Shown here: piece after piece, positions 50,326-61,186 of the stretch
Numbering within the stretch: position 1 is the first letter of the stretch
Layout of the letters: each line of letters opens with the position of its first letter
From: Nectonema munidae
Lineage: Eukaryota; Nematomorpha; Nectonematoida; Nectonematidae
Direction of reading: 5' to 3'
Assembly: GCA_030549495.1 (NCBI GenBank)
Contig: JAUIRK010000097.1
Location: 653,001-717,000 of the forward strand
DNA: 64,000 bases
The notes under the pieces: generated by a model
Told to the model about the DNA's origin: nothing
What the model saw: the letters and a program-made list of their open reading frames with translations, nothing else
The model's database searches: none
Made by a program: the position numbers and the translations under genes

Positions 50326-51990
50326 ATGCCTAGAAACTTATGCAATACTAACCCCGACAGTTTTTGCTACATTTGTGTCTGTGTTACATTTAAAAAAAAT
50401 AAAAGAAAAATTACCCCTTATGATAAAAAACTTTATAAATTATAATTTGGAATTAAATTGGGAGACCAAGATAAAACTTGGGCTCCACATATATGCTGTA
50501 CTACTTGTTTAAATTACTAGTCAAAATGGTCCAAAAATAAAAGTCAAAAGTTACAATTTGAAATACCAATGATATGGAGAGAGCCTACAGACACAGACTG
50601 CTATTTTTGCATGATTGAATTACGAGGTAATTTTTTCGCTTATAAATATTTTTTATTAGTATTTACATATACTTTGTAGGTATAACATCAAAAAGCGCTT
50701 ATAAAGTAAGTTATCCAAATTTAAATTTCGCTATTCGTCCAGTAACTCATTCTGAAGAGATTCCTATACCGATTGCACCTTCAGTTTCATCAAAATTTTC
50801 TTCAGAAAGCTATGAGATCGAGTTTGATAGTGAAAGAAGCGATGAAACATAATTTTTCTAACTCATCATTTAATGAGCCAAGATTGTTTAATCAAAGTGA
50901 ATTAAAAGATTTAGTTAATGATTTGAATTTGACTAAACATTAGAGTGAACTTTTAGTTTCTCGGTTGAAAGAAAAAAATCTTTTAACCAGAGAAACTAGA
51001 ATAACAAAATATCGTTCAAGGTCTGAAGTTATGGAAGAATTTTTTTGTTTGAAAACAATTTGTGCTGCTGTAGCAATATTTATACTCTTTTTGAAAAATT
51101 AAATTTATTTTATGAAGCTTCACAATGGAGACTTTTTATTGATTCTTCAGTTAATAGTACAAAAGCTCTACTCTAACATATAGGAAATGCTTTGCCATCA
51201 ATACCAATCGCTTATTCAGCCTCTTTAAAAGAAAACTATGAAAACTTAAAATTTATACTAGAAAAAGTAAAATACAAAGAGCACAATTGGCTTCTCTGTG
51301 CGGATTTAAAAGTAGTGGCAATTTTAAACGTTTTGCAAACAGGTTACACTAAATTTATGTGTTTCCTGTGCCTATGGAATTCTCGAGATTCTAACAAACA
51401 TTACAAACAAAAACTTTTGCCAGAAAGATTGAGATCTGAAATGGCTTTGAAAATATAGTAAAAAAGCCTTTATTAAATAAAGAAAAAATTATATTGCCGT
51501 CTCTTCACATTAAACTCGGGTTGGTTAAACAATTTCTTAAAATCCTCAAGCATGATGGCTCCAGCTTTTTATACTTAAAAGGCAAATTTTCCAAAATAAG
51601 TGATGCAAAATTGAAAGAGGGCATTTTAGTTGGACCCCAAATACGGCAATTGATGGAGGATGAAAACTTTGACGAGACCCTTAATGAGTTGGAATTTAAT
51701 GCTTGGAAAAGTCTCAATAATGTTTTTACATATTTTTAGGACGCCATAAATCTGAAGACTATGAATTAATTGTCTCTCAATTAATTAAAGCCTATGAAAT
51801 GCTTGGTTGTCGCATGTCTCTAAAGATCCATTTTTTGGATTCCTACTTGTCGTTTTTTACAGAAAATCTATCTGATGTAAGCGATGAACATGGGGAAAAG
51901 TTTCACAAAAATATTTCAAAAATTGAAGACCGCTACAAAGGAAAATCGAGCCGGAATATTCTGGCTGACCATTGTTGGACATTGTAGAGA
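50326..51990 (+). pseudogene. Broken copy of an uncharacterised arthropod protein family
   Basis: An ATG at 50,326 opens NPDSFCYICVCVTFKK, LGDQDKTWAPHICC, then PMIWREPTDTDCYFCM. A 53-bp intron with GT/AG borders (50,627-50,679) interrupts the glycine codon. Exon 2 has VSYPNLNFAIRPV, RLKEKNLLTRETRITKYRS, WRLFIDSSVNS (about 51,130), NWLLCADLKVVAIL and FMCFLCLWNSRDSNKHY (51,280-51,410). Then LPSLHIKLGLVKQFLKIL (51,495-51,550), EGILVGPQIRQLM (about 51,630) and VSDEHGEKFHKNI (about 51,880), ending LADHCWTL near 51,985. I recognise this order from numerous uncharacterised arthropod proteins. The copy carries several stops and frame changes, so it is not functional. Conserved D (FIDSS), D (ADLK), a CxxC and an E (EHGE) recall an RNase H-like transposase, but that is inference. 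Confidence 0.75.
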
Positions 51991-52139
51991 GAAGAAAAAG
52001 AAAAGATTCACAGAAAAAAACATAAATATAAAAAATAAATTTGTTTTTTCATACATTTTTGGACATGTATTGTGATTTTATATATGCACATTGCACATAA
52101 TAAGTACTACATATATTTACGAAAAAGCAAATAACAAAA

Positions 52140-54308
52140 AATATGAGGCATTTTGAATATAAAGATACTTTCACCAATTTTAACACTGTAAAGACCAAAA
52201 AGAAGTTCAGAAATGAAAAACATGGACGATATTGTCCATATATTTTAAATTTGGGGGTTATATTTATTCAAAATTTTAATCGCAAAGTAAAAATTTCTGA
52301 ATTTATTTTCAATTAAAATGGTAATAATATTCTTTGATTTGGACTTGAGAAATTTTTTCACAGTTTTGGTAAAAACTTAAGCTAAAAAATAGTATCAGCA
52401 TCGTCAATTTAGTTTAAAAAATATTTTACTTAAAATATGAATACATGTTTTTAAAGAAAATTTTCAGGCGAAACTAACATATTTGATTGACATTTTACAT
52501 TCTCATTACGAAAACAGAGTCCAAAAATGAAATCAGCATTGAGATCTAGTATAAATAATACATTTTATTGAGAATATAAATAATATTCTTGGAAATAATT
52601 TTTGCTGTCAACCACAAATATGTTTGAAATTTTCACACTCTAATTGTAAAAAATGAGTGGAGAAATAAAATTTGCATGTTCGATTTATTTAAAATGTGTA
52701 CAATGTTTTTCTAGACACTTTCTCAGACGTAAACTGCCAATATTTTTAGACACTTCCAAAACATAGTTGCTAAAACTGAGCTGAGAAATGAAATTGGCAT
52801 CGTAGATTTGATATAAAAATACATTTTGTTTAAAATTTAATTAATATTCATGGAGTTTGAAATGAAAACCACAAAATTGATTGACACTTTTAAACATTTT
52901 GACAACCTAATTGCAAAAAATTACTTCCGAATTTAAATTGGCGTGCTTGATTTAGTATAAAAATATGTATTTCTTTTTAATTTGACTAATATTATAAGAT
53001 ACAATTTTCAGGCGTAACACCAACAAATTTGATCGCCACTTTCATAATTTTTCATACCCTAATAGCGAAAACTGAGCGAGAAATTAGATCAGCATGGTCG
53101 ATTTGGTATAAAAAAATCATTTTATTTTAAATTCGATAAAAATTTGAGATGTAAACCGCAAAATTGATTTTCACTTTTAGACATTTTGACACCCTAATTG
53201 TAAAAAATGAGCACGGAAACGAAATCAGCACGATTAATTTAGTACAGGGTTTCTCAACCGGGGTCCACATGGACCCTAGGGGTCCATATAATAATTCAGG
53301 GGGTCCACAGGCGAAATATTATAAATTTGGAGCCCACAATGATATTTTGGTGGTCCATGAAGAAAACCATCTAATAACGGTTTTTATTATAAAAAGTTCG
53401 TAATAGGCTTGACATTGTAAAAAGAGGTGCTTTACGACTAGCATTAACTTCAATGCAACCAGATATAAAGAAACTCGTTGAGCAGCATCAACCACAAGGA
53501 TCTCATTAAATGTCTTTCTTTTTTATCATAAAAATTGTTGCATTCGATTTGCTTTCATTTCAATATGAATTCTAAGTATATACTATTTTTTTTATCATAA
53601 CCTCAAAAATTTTATTAGTGAAAAATAAAAAAATAAATATTTTTTGTCCAATTTTTATGAAGGAGTCCACCAAGAAAAAAAGAAGTGAAAATGGGTCTAT
53701 GAGTAAAAAAAAGTTGAGAAACACGGATTAGTATAAATATATATATTTTATTTTAAATTTAAATATTACTTCTGGACACAATTTTGAGACGAAAACCGCA
53801 AATTTGATTGAGACTTTCATAAATTTTCATACCCTAATAGTGAAAACTAAGTTGCAAAATCCAATCAGCATGGTCGATTTGGTATAAAAAAATTAATTTA
53901 ATATAAAATTTGAATGAATCCTTTCGTAAATAATTTTAGCATCAATAAAATTTTTCATTCACATTTACTACACAGTCATAATGTTTATTAGAAAAATGTG
54001 TATATATAAGTGTTATGTGTTCCTCCGATATATATATGATTAAAAATTCTCAAGACTGTATATAATATAAATAAATAAGTTATAAGTTATAGACATTATA
54101 TTATAAAAATTTTGTTGAAAAATGTACATTTGATATTGATTGACAGTTTTTTTCATGCGAGGATCATTCAACTACCATTAATATGGTATCAAAAGATGCA
54201 GCTAACGATTTTAGGAAAAGTCAAAGGGAATATAATTTAACAAATTTTGTACAATAGAAATTTTAGTTGAGGAGAGAGAGGCTAAAATGGCCCTCGTCTC
54301 TGATAGGG
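52140..54308 (+). mobile_element. Second TTAA element with type 2 repeats
   Basis: About a dozen diverged ~145-bp units of the type found at 23.6-24.9 kb run from roughly 52,185 to 53,940. They carry the phrases gaaatcagcatggtcgattt and tttgattgacactttc. They are followed by the same unique tail (aaaagatgcagctaacgatt) as at 25.1 kb, ending ATAGGG at 54,303-54,308 and then TTAA (54,309-54,312). Units are more diverged than at 23.6 kb. One unit is split by a hAT insertion at 53,245-53,726. No coding content of its own. Confidence 0.8.
53245..53726 (+). mobile_element. hAT element with transposase C-terminus, 482 bp
   Basis: Starts CAGGGTTTCTCAACC and ends with its near complement (gttgagaaacacgg). 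It interrupts a type 2 repeat unit: atttagta lies before it and attagta after it, so the insertion site can be read from the neighbouring units. Inside, 53,411-53,509 reads DIVKRGALRLALTSMQPDIK then KLVEQHQPQGSH and stop, the C-terminal tail typical of ZBED/hAT-derived transposases. Only this end of the gene survives. The open frame starting at 53,164 crosses the repeat/hAT junction and is an accident. Confidence 0.85.
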
Positions 54309-54565
54309 TTAATGTAGACCTATCACACTATCATTGCATTAGTGAAGCAGAGATAGAGTTAGAACAGTGAGACAAAACTTAAAGTGCTTTAAAATTTTCA
54401 GGAGTTCAAGAAAAGATTAGATAAAGAAAAGTCAAGAATACAATCGCTCGAAGTTTCAATATTGAAAAGAATTACAATGATAAAAAATACATATAGATAA
54501 AGTGGATCATTGAAAAAAACGTGGAAAGTATAAAAAGTAAACTGTCTTTTTTCAAAAAATTTTAG

Positions 54566-54656
54566 GAGATGAATTTTCGACCACTAATGTCATCAACGGA
54601 TCTTCAACTGCCAACTGGACGAGGAGAATGGCGAGTTGCTGTGATTGGCGTGAAAT
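54566..54656 (+). CDS. Candidate isolated host exon
   Basis: A 91-nt block is richer in G+C than its surroundings. It has a good acceptor (ttttttcaaaaaattttag|GAG) and a usable donor (GAAAT|GTAAAAG). An ATG at 54,569 opens MNFRPLMSSTDLQLPTG and RGEWRVAVIGVK in phase 1 to the donor, while a second frame (GDEFSTTNVINGSSTANW) is also open, so the frame is uncertain. A helical open segment (FKKRLDKEKSRIQSLEVSI) with its own acceptor lies 150 bp upstream at 54,403-54,495, but it ends in a stop without a clear donor. Neither is recognised. Confidence 0.3.
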
Positions 54657-54659
54657 GTA

Positions 54660-56667
54660 AAAGAATACCCTTAGCAAAAAAATATTAATCAAATATTTTA
54701 TTGAATATTATAATTGAGAGATAATCAATTAGTTACTTAAGACTTTTTCCAAAATATAACAAATTTCTCAAGTCCAAATTTTAAAGAATATTATTACAAT
54801 ATTAAACATAAATTAAATTCAGAAATGGTTTTCCTTTGCGATTTATATTTTGTGAAAATATTATTATAGACAATTAATCAGATATATCACTGTCCAACAA
54901 ATTTTTGCCACAAACTAAAACATATCATTTTATTTACACTTTTTAGTTATTTTCTAAAAAGTCATCTATCGAATGGGCAAAAGTCATTTTTTTCCAAAAA
55001 ATCAAAGTTTTTTCTCATAATTGTTATTTATTATAGTACAAAAATTTAAGTATGCGAGAAGTAAGGGAACTGAAAGACATTGAAAAAGTACCCGTGATCA
55101 TAAGAAAAATGAAATAGTAACACGTTAAAGTGCTTTAATATTGGCGATAAGTAATCCTTTCAGGAGCTATATAGATTTAAGAAACAAGTATATGTAACTT
55201 GTCTACCTGGAAGATATACCGTTTTCCAATGAAATAAGAGTTGGTGTAAAAATCTACAAATAAGATTTTCAAAAAATATTTTGAACGTGATAAAGAAGCT
55301 CCTAATATCAAAAATCTTTAAGCCTTTATCTTATTAGTTAACATTTCAAACATCAATTGACTAAAAAAGTTATCTAAAATTTGAAACAGTTGGAGTTACC
55401 ATAAATATGACAGAATATGTAAAGGTATAGCTTTTCTCAAAAAATTTTTATAAATGTAAACAAATTTATCAAATTTTTTCCTTTGGTATGAAAGAGTAAA
55501 GTTTTTGTAATTGAAAAAAGAGTAATATATATAAATGTATTCACCAAGAAGAGGAATTTTGAAAAAGGATTGGTTAGCAAATATTTTGAGTGATATTTAT
55601 TCATAACCACTGAAATACAACACATGATATTGAGACAGGATCAACAAATGGATTCTTTCCAAAAGTTAAGAAATCGCTTAAATTCTAAGCTAAATAAATC
55701 TCTGAAAAGATTTTTCTAACAATAGATTTCACAAAATGAATTTTTGATGAAAGTAGAACTACTAAGGTAGGATCAGTTTAGAATCATGAGCAAAATTTGA
55801 TACCATATAAAGTATAGGAAAATGAAGTAGACTAAAAGCTGATAGAGTATATGTAAGCAAAACAATAGAGGTCGGATTGAGATTTATAGTTCAAAGCTCC
55901 CTATTTAATTAGTAAACTAAGGGAAGGATAAAATAAAGAACAAGAATCAAACCAAGGAGAGCTAACCGTGATCATTTTAGTTAGATTAGCAGTCAGTAAT
56001 ATTTTTCACCATGTATTTTACAACAAATTTTATAATTTTATTGCTAAATTTATTATTTATCATTAAATATATTATAATATAAATAATCTATCTATAGACT
56101 TATTATTGAAAAATTTGATGAGAACTAAAATTTGATTGGAAAAGAATATAATTAGAAGAGATTAGCTTTGATTAGAAATTTGGTCCCATTCGTATTTATG
56201 AGATATGGATAAAATCATTATTATATCAAGAAAGAAAATTATTTTATCGGTAGTGCTTAAATATATATAAAAGTAATATAGTGTTGAACTAAGTAAATAT
56301 ATAACCATTTTAACCACATTGAAACGTAGTATTCATTACATGTGTATATAATGACCAAAATAATGTCATGATGAAATAGAGAAAGGTCGACTTTCTAAAT
56401 GGGACGAAAATGATTAAAAAATTATGAAAAAATATCTGACTACAAATTAACCAAAGTTAAACAGCAACAGAAATTTAAATCTTGAGTGATAAAAGTATTT
56501 TAAGAATCAAATTGAGCATGTTCGATTGCTGTGTATGGATAAGTTTATTTTAATAAAATGAGAAAACGCGTTTTTCATATGTGAAAACTAATTAATTTAC
56601 TGACAGGTAAAATATTTTGGGCGAATTAATCATAAAAAGTTGGTTTATTATTTAAATTAGGACAATA
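54660..56667. other. AT-rich intergenic DNA
   Basis: Two kilobases with no supported gene, RNA or repeat. The minus-strand frame at 55,437-55,625 is AT-driven. Confidence 0.6.
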
Positions 56668-56671
56668 TTAA

Positions 56672-56886
56672 CCCAAAAAATGTTGAATTTATAATATATT
56701 TTCAAGTTTATATATTTGACATTGATTGACAGGTTTGATTGATTTTTTGACAGGTTTGATTGATTTTCGTGAAAAATAAACGACACCATCAGGTTCACAA
56801 TCAATTATTTGGGTACACACGAGATTTTATAAAAATATTCAATAGTTTAAGACTGAGGAAACGAAAATAGCCCGCGACGAATAGGG
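56672..56886 (-). mobile_element. TTAA-flanked end with type 1 repeat core
   Basis: TTAA at 56,668-56,671 and 56,887-56,890 bracket a 215-bp segment. Read on the minus strand it begins CCCTATTCGTCGCGGGC and continues into two adjacent copies of the aaaatcaatcaaacctgtca core of the type 1 repeat. The CCCTATT terminus matches, in inverted sense, the AATAGGG ends at 25,188 and 54,308. The other boundary begins only CCC and then diverges, so this may be a solo left end or a deleted element. Confidence 0.5.
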
Positions 56887-57249
56887 TTAAAGTACACCTC
56901 AAAATAACAAAAAAATACTATTTACTTTAATTCAATTATTATCTGTTCCAGAAAAATAGCTTTCAAAACAATTTTAATTTTGTCTGTCTGTGTGTAAAAG
57001 TATAATGTTTTGTACTCTTTGCTTTTATACAACAACACTTTCTTCAGTAGTTATCCTTTCGTCATCTCCGAATACTATACAGAGCATACTATACATATTC
57101 AATCACCAGAGGAAAGAGTGTATGTATGAGTGTGTGCTTTTTAAAAAATTTGAACACTCTCCTATGTCTATCTATTTTTTTGGCGCAGCTTTGATTTTGA
57201 GTTGAATCGCGCTTTGTTGAGTGCATTTTATGCGATTTTAAATTGAATT

Positions 57250-57405
57250 TTTATTGCACTTTCAACATGGCGCACAGATGTTTCCTTAAAACATTATTAA
57301 ATGAGATTACGAACAACTTTGCTTCTTTGAAAGTTGCCTCTGATGCAGCAGCGTCAAATGAAAGCATCTTTTCACTTTTACCTTTGAAGCGCTCGCCATT
57401 CTTTC
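57250..57405 (-). other. Possible 3' exon on the minus strand
   Basis: A minus-strand frame of about 50 codons reads NGERFKGKSEKMLSFDAAAS then EATFKEAKLFVISF and ends LRKHLCAMLKVQ with TAA at 57,251-57,253. An AATAAA poly(A)-type signal overlaps that stop (57,250-57,255). G+C is higher than in flanking DNA. A second minus frame (SESTLTSGFIEKKYVERMAS) overlaps it upstream. I do not recognise either, and no strong acceptor is visible. Confidence 0.2.
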
Positions 57406-57429
57406 AACGTACTTTTTTTCGATGAATCC

Positions 57430-58260
57430 ACTTGTTAGAGTTGATTCAGAAAACTCCGCATCTTTCAAAGTACGAATATTTCTTTACTATAGTTTTATGC
57501 TTAAAAGCACACACAATCCCATACACCCCACTCATACCACGGATACATCTTTTTTTATATGATTGAATCAATCCATACCACCCCTCTATCAGAATTCTTT
57601 ACGAAAAGCCCATATGTAAATCATGTAAAGGAGAAATATTAATTAACGTAATCACCATGTTTTTTATGTCAAGCAAATGCTTTATATTGATTTTTTGTTA
57701 AATGCGCTGTATTACTTACTTGCTATATTAACATCATTTAGAATACTCTCTGTTATATTCTGATTGAAATTTCTTTATAAGCCAAGTTGCTAAACCTTAG
57801 CCATGGTAATACAAGGCGGCAGAGAAGTCGAAATTTTAGAATTATTCTAAATCTTATTCCTAGAGTAAAGAATTTTTTACAATAGTGCCCTTACACTTTC
57901 TGCGGAGTAAAAATTTTACCTTGAAAAATAATTTGTTTATTGTCTTAATTAAGAATCATCAACAACATTTAAGAGCTTAGTTACATTATTTATTAATCAA
58001 ATTTCGATTAAATGTAAGCTGGTAATAACATGAAATATATCATTCCTTTTTTGTACAAGTGAATGTTTGTGAATATTTAGATATTTATTCAATGGATCTC
58101 CCAAATCCTCTTGTGATGTTTGAAATTCATTTCTTATCTATAAATTTTCTTTACTTCTAAACGTCTAACGAATGATTTATCAAAAAGGTAGAAATAAGAA
58201 ATCAGCTAATGTATATATATATATATATATGATCATGTAGGATAAGGAAAACTCCATTGT
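57430..58260. other. Intergenic DNA
   Basis: No gene recognised. A (TA)n microsatellite lies at about 58,211-58,230, immediately left of the foldback element. Confidence 0.6.
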
Positions 58261-58261
58261 G

Positions 58262-58963
58262 TATATAGTGAATAATGTAAAAATCAAAGTTTTTAACTTT
58301 TATTTGGTACTAAAAGGAGTAGTATTGTAGCAAATATTTCAACAGACTCAATCTGTCTTCTTCAGTGCGTTAAAAATGAGTGAAATGAAAGTCCTTTGCT
58401 TGCTGCTTTTATAGGAGATATGAGGTCAAAGCGTTTGTTGAGAAAGGGGCTTAGACGTAGGAAACCTGAGACAAGCAACCCATAGGTGGAAGACATCATC
58501 AATGGTTGGCGGACAAAGGGGGCATGAAAATTTATGGGGATTAACTCCCCCCCCCCCTTTTTCCCACAACGCCGCTTGGAAAAGGTGGGGGGTTTTTGCC
58601 CCCCCACCCGCCCCCTTTGTATCTTGTTTTGTGGGCGGTGTTCTTTTTTTTTGTTAAGATATATGGGGTTTGTTTTGGGTGGGGTTGGGGTAAAAAAAAA
58701 AACCAATATAAAAAAAAAAAAATTTATGTTGGTGTTTTTTTATATTTTATATTATTAAATCATCTTTTTTTATTTATTTTTTTTTTTTATTAAAATAATA
58801 TAAAAAAAAAAATTTTTTTATATTTTTTTTTAAAAAAAAACACTACAATAATTTCTTTTTTTTTTTAAAAAAAAAAAAATATATTTTTTTTTTTTTAAAT
58901 TTTAAAAAGAAAATTATAAATTTTTTTTTTTTTTTTTTTATTTTTTTTTTTTTCTTTTTTAAG

Positions 58964-58994
<31 letters not shown>

Positions 58995-59276
58995 AAAAAA
59001 AAAAAAAAATAAAAATAAAAAAAAAAAAAAAAAAAAAAAAAACCCCCTTTTTTTTTTAAATAATTTTTTTTTTTTTTTTTAATTTTTTTTTTTTGTTTTT
59101 GTTTGGTTTTTTTTTTATATAAAAAATAAAAAAAAAATTTATAAATTTTTTTTAAAAAAAAATAAAAATAAAAAAAAAATAAAAAATTTTTTTTTTTTTT
59201 TTTTTTAAATAATAAAAAAAAAAAAAAAAATTATTTTTTTTTGGGTTTTTTTTTTTTTTTTTTTTTCTTTTTTTCT

Positions 59277-59316
<40 letters not shown>

Positions 59317-59317
59317 A

Positions 59318-59351
<34 letters not shown>

Positions 59352-59585
59352 ATCATCAATAGGAGTTGAGTGCAAAACGAAGGAGGAAGAGTAGAAGGAA
59401 CATCTCAACAAACGCTTTGACCTCATATCTCCTATAAAAGCAGCAAGCAAAGGACTTTCATTTCACTCATTTTTAACGCACTGAAGAAGACAGATTGAGT
59501 CTGTTGAAATATTTGCTACAATACTACTCTTTTAGTACCAAATAAAAGTTAAAAACTTTGATTTTTACATTATTCACTATATATA
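58262..59585. mobile_element. Foldback element with ~180-bp inverted arms
   Basis: The left arm (58,262-58,442) and right arm (59,404-59,585) are near-perfect reverse complements, differing by about one indel. Both contain aacgcactgaagaagacaga followed by ttgagtctgttgaaatattt in the right-arm sense. The inner ~960 bp has a short unique part (58,443-58,540 and 59,350-59,403) around the homopolymer block described separately. A 13-bp phrase tatatatatgatc occurs just outside both arms and might be a target duplication, but it overlaps a TA microsatellite. No transposase is seen. The arms resemble terminal repeats of an unclassified retro- or DNA element. Confidence 0.75.
58540..59350. other. Homopolymer-ridden block, probable consensus artefact
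   Basis: About 800 bp made almost only of long A, T, C and G runs, many between 8 and 30 bases, with hardly any ordinary sequence. It sits exactly at the centre of a long inverted repeat, where reads fold back and consensus calling fails. The 65-114 codon frames called across it are meaningless. Confidence 0.75.
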
Positions 59586-59589
59586 TGAT

Positions 59590-60089
59590 CCCTATGGCAT
59601 GGCCAACCTGACCATACGCAGCCCATGAACTTATCTTATACTTTCTTTTATTCAAAGCTAATAAAAAGGGGTGTTTTTATTTTATCTCAGAACATGGATT
59701 GAGACATAGATAATGCAAATTTACTGACCTTATAATGCTCATAATAGATAAAGTGCATAATGATAAATAATTCAGATTTACTGGCTTTTAAAATTTTGAT
59801 GGAATTGAATTTTAATGTGGGCTAGGCCGACTTCAAACGGTTTCTTAGCCCTGGACGCGATACATTCCATGTTTTTCTTATTAAGTAATTAGTTGTTTAG
59901 TTAGTCATGTGGCTTGACTGATTCTTTGGTTGGCTATTATGATTAATTACGAGACTACTTAGCGTAGCGAACGAAAGTAGTCTCATTTTCAAGGTCAAAT
60001 AAACTCAAATAGGATTAATTGGGAAAAATTAAAACTGGCTATAATGGACACGTATTCGTTGAATATGAGTGGTCGCTAAATCAGTTTTG
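59590..60089. other. Intergenic DNA with a 10-bp perfect hairpin
   Basis: No gene. A hairpin GAGACTACTT / AAGTAGTCTC (59,951-59,960 with 59,975-59,984; 14-nt loop agcgtagcgaacga) stands out as GC-richer and perfectly paired. Confidence 0.6.
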
Positions 60090-60102
60090 ACTTCTTGTAG
60101 TT

Positions 60103-60282
60103 GGTTGGTTGGTTGGAGATATCAAAGCACTTTCAGCCGTAAGGCTATATGCTCGCATTATGCTTAAGATGGTTAATCACCGTTTTTGTGAATTTGTTTT
60201 TAGAGTTGGGAGCCTTGGGGATCGAACCCCTGACCTTCAACTGTTAAGCTGAGAGGTACACCCTAACAACCATTGAGACTCT
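60103..60282 (-). mobile_element. tRNA-derived SINE, 180 bp, 13-bp duplication
   Basis: On the minus strand the head carries a tRNA-like polymerase III promoter: an A-box-like region near 60,256-60,270 and a strong B box GGTTCGATCCC (60,218-60,228) inside GGTCAGGGGTTCGATCCCC. The acceptor stem does not pair, so it is not a tRNA gene. The body runs about 100 bp further and ends in a (CCAA)n tail at 60,101-60,115. Both sides carry the perfect 13-bp duplication ACTTCTTGTAGTT (60,090-60,102 and 60,283-60,295), the mark of LINE-assisted retroposition. The partner LINE cannot be told from the tail alone. Confidence 0.85.
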
Positions 60283-60404
60283 ACTTCTTGTAGTTAAGTA
60301 GTTAGAATGTAAAATAGTTAGATAGAATTCTCCAGCTAAAAAATTGATGAAATCGATCGAAGCTGAAAATGTTTCTAAAATAAAAAGCATAGTGGCATGG
60401 AAAG

Positions 60405-60595
60405 AGAGAGAGAGAGCACTTTCACATGCGCGCGCCATCATCATCTTCATATTGAAAGGGATTTTAATTGATAATAATAATTATCATATTAAATTGACTT
60501 GATTCAAATGGAATTGGAGTTGGTGCAAAAACACCGCGAGTACACTTCTCTTCTCCCCTCACGCATTCATTCATTCATTCATTCATTCATTGATT
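60405..60595. repeat. Microsatellites (AG)n and (CATT)n
   Basis: agagagagagag occurs near 60,405-60,416, and seven CATT repeats at 60,564-60,591. They lie in the GC-richer flank upstream of the putative promoter. Confidence 0.85.
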
Positions 60596-60751
60596 TGGAG
60601 GGAGTCTTTTGTCAGCCAAGAATTTGAATGGAATGATCTTTCTCATTGGGGAACAAGAGTGCGACGAAGTTCCCAAAATCTTCTTCCTCGCAATTTGATT
60701 AGCGATTATTGTTGTTGCCCATTGCATAATGCATCACACATACCATTATTA

Positions 60752-60759
60752 TAAATATT
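60752..60759 (+). promoter_or_regulatory. Candidate TATA box
   Basis: TATAAATA, with a TATATATG a few bases on, lies about 400 bp upstream of the proposed first-exon donor at 61,187. The surrounding 60.5-61.2 kb is richer in G+C than the rest of the right half, as expected for a promoter and 5' UTR. No TSS motif is certain. Confidence 0.3.
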
Positions 60760-60789
60760 GTATATATGTGTGTAATAATATCATCTCTT

Positions 60790-61186
60790 AATTAAAGACA
60801 GATCTATTTTTAATGTAAACAAGAAACTTTTCTGTATGAAATGCCAAACGAAAAATACTGAAAGAGTTGACGTCGTCATGTTTACTTAAAAAGCTTTTCA
60901 CACAATACAGAGTTAGTGTGCGCGCGTCTGGCCGATATTCAACATGGAAGATGTTAAGTTTTTCTGAATCAGTAGTAGTGATAAACTTAAACATCAGCAT
61001 GGAGCATCTCTAGACCATTTCCTCTTCCCACTTCTGTGCTTGTTCTTAAATCGACATTGCTTCTTTCTTTCTTTTTGTTCAACGAATATCTCCAGCACTG
61101 AACACACTCAACATCACTTTCCCATTGCATCGCATCTAACTCCTTCTAGTTTTCCTCAGCTTCGAAAAACAGCTCACAGTTCACAA
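60790..61186 (+). other. Putative 5' UTR exon of the secreted-protein gene
   Basis: This mixed-composition, pyrimidine-rich stretch ends with TTCACAA|GTAATA, a plausible donor at 61,186/61,187. It has several short upstream ATGs but no sustained frame, so it would be non-coding leader. The pairing with the acceptor at 63,835 is inferred from position and strand only. The exact 5' edge is unknown. Confidence 0.35.

Noticed and set aside
53164-53403. Plus-strand frame containing GVHMDPRGPYNNSGGPQ
   Set aside because: It starts in a type 2 repeat unit and runs into the hAT terminus, so it is a junction artefact.
58362-58793. Proline- and lysine-rich frames on both strands
   Set aside because: They cross the homopolymer block at the centre of the foldback, which is probably not real sequence.
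60208-60270. A functional tRNA gene
   Set aside because: The B box is good but the acceptor stem does not pair and the anticodon arm cannot be formed convincingly; the 13-bp duplication and tail show a SINE.
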